From Parus major (taxonomy: Eukaryota > Chordata > Aves > Passeriformes > Paridae), in NCBI RefSeq assembly GCF_001522545.3, contig NC_031769.1, positions 146,575,232-146,639,231 of the forward strand: DNA of 64,000 nt, in the 5' to 3' direction. The notes under the pieces were generated by a model. It was not told the origin of the DNA, searched no databases, and was given only the letters and a program-made list of their open reading frames with translations. This document shows, in pieces, positions 57,650 to 64,000 of this stretch. Numbering within the stretch: the first letter of the stretch is position 1; every line of letters starts with the position of its first letter. Position numbers and translations under genes: made by a program.

Positions 57650-57775
57650 ATAATTCAAGGAGATGAGGTTGGACTAGTGGAAGATGTCCCTGCCCATGGC
57701 AGGGGAGGTTGGAACTGGATGATCTTGAAGGTCCCTTCCAACCCAACCCATACTGTAACTCTATGGTTCTGTGGG
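57650..57775 (+). repeat. CR1 LINE 3' end, plus strand
   Basis: Highly typical and little diverged CR1 3' end: GGTTGGACTAGTGGAAGATG, TCCCTGCCCATGGCAGGGGA, GGATGATCTTGAAGGTCCCT and TCCAACCCAACCCATACTGT, ending TCTATGGTTCTGTGG. It is a short, 5'-truncated and comparatively young copy. Confidence 0.9.
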
Positions 57776-58604
57776 AGATTATGGAGGTCAGCAGCAGAGA
57801 CACAAATTTTGAGTAATTGTTCAATGCAAAAGATTATTTTATATCAGCATTTCATAACCTTTTTAGCCCTCAAGTTTTCCAAATTTCTCACAGTGAACCA
57901 TATCCACCTGAAGATCAGACTTTAAACTGAATGTGGTAAGATTCTCCCTGCAAGCTGAGGATCTGCAGTCTAAGTAAACAAAAGGTGGCTTAATTACATT
58001 TGTAAAATAAATCATGATTATAAGCTAAATTATAACATACATGGATTAGTTCTTACTAGTTTACCCAATTATTTTAACATACACTGCTAACACTTTTTTA
58101 CTAGGATATTAGGAAATGTCCAGTCAAAAAACTGAATTATCAATATTAAGACTTTAATGCACCACTGAAGCAATCTGTACTCTAATTGTACATTCACAAT
58201 CATTTACTATCTGATTACATTTTGCAAGCAATATTAGAGAGCTCAAGGGAGATGTACTTAATGCAAATGTTTAACTCCAATTAATGCTAGTGGAAATTAA
58301 ACACATAGATCCACAGATGTTAATGGGTTATATTACTGTGAAACCTGAAAAGCAAAACTGTTGATTAAAACAAAACATTCAAATTCACAGTGGTGAGGTA
58401 TTCTCTACATTTCATATTTAATTGCTTATTAGTGTCCATGATGTCTTATGCATGCTGCAGCCCCCAAAACAGCCAGTTTTGTAGCCAGTTCTATACCAGT
58501 GCACAGGTACAGAGTTAATCATTATGGTTTACTACAGCAACAGAGGCACCTGCAGTAGCACAGCAGCACTGCAGTCCTGAATCTCCACTTTCTAACAATT
58601 ACCA

Positions 58605-59740
58605 CACTGTGGAATGCCTTCTGAAAGCACAACCATCCAAGGGCTCTCTAGGCACAGGACTCATGTCACCAGCTTTCACTTACACCAATGATATCAAACC
58701 TCTGGGACTGGGCCAAAGTTTCCAGCTGGTGTTTGTTCCTCATGCTGTGTGCATCAGTGTAGAAGCATTTCAGGTGTGGTACCTTGTGGCCAACACCTGG
58801 TGAAGCAGATTGAGGGATCCCATCAGGATACTCAAGGTTTGGCACAAAATCTCATTGCTCATCACTGGGAGCCTGGTTTCCTCCCTTTCCCCCTTCCAAA
58901 CTTGTTCAAAGCTCTGTCAGTGAGCCCCACTGCTCCTGTGCTAAAACCCCTTTTCCCCTCTGAGAAAGACTCATCCCATCAGGTGTCAGCAGGCCAGGTG
59001 TTAATAGATCATCCCATGGTCAAAAAACTCGCATTTTTTCCATTGACACCAACCTCAGAGCCATGCATCAACCCAATGGAACTGCCTGTTCCTATCAATA
59101 TTATTCCCTGCTACTGGAAGGATCAAGGAAATCACTCTCTGTGCTCCTGATCCCTCCACCAACTCTCCCAGGACCTTGAAGTGTCTTTTGATTGGCCTCA
59201 GACTTCCCTTTGCTGATTCATTGCTGCCAGTCTGAACAACCAATAGCAGATAGTAATCAGGTCTTTCTAGAGTGGAATTTTCCAATTTACCTGAGCCCCT
59301 GGGAGACAGCAGACTTCCCCTGAGTTGGGTCAGGTCTGCACATGGGGCCCTCTGCTCCCCTCAGAAGGGAGGGAGTCTCCTGTGAGAACCACCCTTCTTT
59401 TCCTGCCAACAGAGGAGGTTGTGATGGAGGGTCTGGGTGGTCTTGCTTTAGGAGGCCTCTCTGTCCCAGAAGGACCCTCAGCCACCTCATCAGTTGTTTG
59501 GCCTTCTCATTGCAGAGCCTCACCCCTGTTGTAGAAGGTCCCAGTCCTACTTGTCACATTCTGAAGAGGAGGAGGAACCTTTCTCCTGGTATATGCAGAG
59601 ACCTGGTTCCATCCTTCACCAAACAGAGCCCTGAATGAGTACCTCAACTCATCACCCTGCTGGGTTCTGAGTCCATCAGCTTCTCCACTGCACAGAGACA
59701 GGTGACCATTCTCCTCCACCCTGTGCTTGGCAGGCACAGC
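58605..59740 (-). repeat. Probable 5'-region of a CR1-type LINE, minus strand
   Basis: A GC-richer block of about 1.1 kb with several long open frames on both strands (for example plus 58749-59150 and minus 59507-59812) but no recognisable cellular protein. Phrases such as GGGTCAGGTCTGCACATGGG, GGGCCCTCTGCTCCCCTCAG and CCTGATCCCTCCACCAACTC match what I remember of the 5' untranslated/ORF1 region of avian CR1 elements in reverse orientation. Assignment is by memory of the pattern only. Confidence 0.5.
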
Positions 59741-60130
59741 TGTGTCCCGCTGTGGTCCCCACAGCTGGGAGAGACACAGACAGACTGCAGAGGATCCCAA
59801 GGAGCACCACAAAGGTGATCAGGGATGGAGAACCCACCTGATGAGGAAAGGAGTGAGACAGCTTCTCTGGGGTGAAGAGAAGGCTGGGGACAATATCACC
59901 ACGGTATTCCAGTACTTAAAGGGCTGCATAAAGAGGACAGAAGCTCTTTCCTCACAAGGAGGCACAGGAAGAAGACCAAGGGTAACAGACACGAGCTGCA
60001 CTGAAACACATTTTATTTTCTTCCTTTTTTTTTTTCTGTTTCTGTAAGAAGAGTGATTCAGTGGAACAACCTCCCCAGGGACATGGTGGAGTCTGAATCG
60101 ATGGAGGCTTTTGAGGTGAGATTGAAATCT
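59740..60130 (+). repeat. CR1 LINE fragment, plus strand
   Basis: Sense CR1 features: AAAGGTGATCAGGGATGGAG, CCTGATGAGGAAAGGAGTGA, GGGTGAAGAGAAGGCTGGGG, CCAGTACTTAAAGGGCTGCA, and after a T-rich insertion GATTCAGTGGAACAACCTCC and CAGGGACATGGTGGAGTCTG. It stops near 60130 without the final tail. It abuts the opposite-strand block at 58605-59740. Confidence 0.75.
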
Positions 60131-62143
60131 CCTGTGAAAAATGTGCCAGTGAAGTGCTACAGAATTGTGTCCTTGGGGGAAAAAGTTTTGAAAGGAAATG
60201 TAAAATGAGCTATATTTGTATCAGCTAAAACAAGTATGACAGAGCTGCTGGATTTACTAATAGAACTGTATTGTATTTCTTGCTGCTTTAGACTATCAGC
60301 ACTCAAAACCAACAAAACACTTCATGTCAAAAATCAGTAGGTTTATTTTTTACGACTAGCATGCTATTAAAGCAATTTAACTAGAATATAATTATCCCTG
60401 TTATTGTTTCCAGTCAGAAAAGCTTATCAAGTTGAGAGCTGAAAACATTTCAAGACTTTCTAAATGGCTTTTGTTTCCCTTTGGTTTGTCAGTAGTGCTT
60501 GATTTCCTTTGCTGTAAAGCAATAATTTAACCAAAATATGGAGTACTATCTCCATGTAAGAAAAACAGTTCATTTGTTATTGTTGTTTTTAATTAATGTT
60601 ACATACATACCATTAAAATACTCTCATTGATTTTGCAGCTAATAAATTTCTCAGCTTCTTTCAAAGAAGCTTTTCTTTATCTGCTTTTATTTTGTATTTT
60701 CTTTTGTTCACTAAACTTTGAAACAGTAGAGGCTTTTAGCAGTGACTGCAATGTTTATATACTTCAAAAGACAAATGCTGTACAGGATCAGAAGCAATCA
60801 GACACTCCTTAGGCTAAATAAAAACCTAAAAGAAGAAAGTTCATTGTAAAATGTAAATCTCCTACCGTACACAAAGCACCGAAACAAATCCTAACCAGTT
60901 CAAAAATGCAGGTTCCTTTTGTATCCAACAAGGAATGAGAATACTGCATTATACAACTGTATGACAAAACTTGGAATAAGATTTTATTTAAATGAAAAAA
61001 ACATTCCATAGTATAGCTAAGAGATTAAATGTTGAAAATTTAATAGTAATCAAACTTTCAATGAATTATTACGAGAAATCAAGAGAGCACTTTAAGGTGT
61101 TCTCCTATGTGCAAATATTTTTAATTTATCCTTTAACTAATTTTTCTTAACCTTTTTTTAATTTCTTACCCTTTTTCTTTTGAAGTTGAAGTAGTGCTGC
61201 AGCAAAGTCACAGTGAGCTAAGTGCATCCAAACTGCCAGATAATCATCCCTGCTCTGCACATCCCAACTGTTCCCCTTTCAGTTATTTAGTGAAAATACA
61301 CATCACCATAAACCCAACTAGAAAACATGCAAGTTCTTCTCAGGGTGAGGGATATCACCTTAATTATAATAAGGGTCCTCAGTAGGGGCACAGCCCACAT
61401 CTGTTGGAGAGGAAACCACACAGAGATTCTTGGAAAACTGGCCTTGCAGGCCAGGCACAGTCCAGATGAACAAGAAGCCACGTTAAGATAAAACATCCTG
61501 CAAATTTCTGAAATTTTTACTATCAGTTCTGTTCCACAGTCACACAAATCTTTTTTGTGCTGACATTCATGCCTCTGGTAAAAATTATCACGCACATGAT
61601 AAACACAAAAGCCACAAAAAGAACTACCAATATTTGTAACTTAATCCAGGATTTAAACAAACTTGGAATTTTTTCCCGATAATTACTGCACTGAAAGGCT
61701 TCATAATCTTTATGAAAAGAAAATGACTAATATCCTTAACGGGGTTTAAAAACTTTTTCTTAGCTGAAATGTCCTTAAGTAAAAGGGACTAATCAGACAG
61801 TTCATCACTCTGAGTTTATGTTAAATCAGAATAGGAAAAGGAAAAACCACAACTGCATTTTCCTCAGGGCACTGGAACTGTGGAGGCTGCCAAGCAGAGC
61901 CTGTCAGAACTAAGTGTTCCCTGAATTCTCTTTTGTTTGAGAAGGAAATAAAACTAGTTTATCTCTTCTGAAAAATCAATGTTACCATCTATGAGACTTT
62001 ACTCCTCTTTTGAATATGAAACTGTGCCCCAGAGAAAAAAGATTTGTTCCCTCAGGACTTGAGGCTAAAAAACTGGCTATCTCAAATAAAAGACAGCAAT
62101 GTTCAGGTCTGCTCTCCTTGACCACAGAAGATTCTCTAATTTA

Positions 62144-64000
<1,857 letters not shown>

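Noticed and set aside
58749..59150. 133-codon plus-strand frame
   Set aside because: Lies inside a GC-rich repeat-like block, has a chance Met start and no recognisable domain.

Overview
This is a window of vertebrate nuclear DNA, almost certainly from a bird and possibly a passerine. It is AT-rich and non-coding for about 98% of its length. It carries many CR1 LINE fragments of avian type, some with the ATTCTATG-like 3' tail, and at least one retroviral LTR-like segment. There are no operons, ribosome binding sites or prokaryotic genes. Almost every long open frame is chance or repeat-derived.

One host gene is present, on the minus strand: an internal part of TRAPPC9 (also called NIBP, the metazoan Trs120), a subunit of the TRAPPII vesicle-tethering and Rab-activating complex. 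Seven consecutive coding exons lie between 62324 and 30168, each with GT-AG splice sites. Together they give 934 coding bases in one continuous frame with matching phases at all six junctions. They encode about 311 residues from the middle-to-C-terminal, beta-rich part of the protein. In transcript order they are 62324-62179, 57063-56978, 49822-49696, 48123-47991, 46719-46556, 39727-39575 and 30292-30168. The first exons lie beyond 64000. The exons after 30168 lie below position 1, so the intron following the last exon here is longer than 30 kb.

The introns hold CR1 pieces in both orientations: about 545-1163, 7958-8510, 8535-8905, 10026-11376, 12575-12650, 19487-19700, 33345-34112, 36419-36710, 44215-44683, 54943-55345, 57650-57775 and 58605-60130. 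The largest (10026-11376, minus) still has a readable reverse-transcriptase fragment. Several CR1 pairs sit in inverted arrangements. An LTR-like segment at about 42080-42666 is plus-oriented, as are weaker candidates at 13980-14260 and 40330-40495. Small tandem and direct duplications and poly(A) runs are scattered through the introns.

I found no undescribed biological system. The points most worth checking are a short resemblance to the start of the next exon immediately after the donor of the fifth exon, a pair of RFX X-box-like motifs 30 bp apart in an intron, an 88-bp diverged tandem duplication, and the inverted CR1 junctions.
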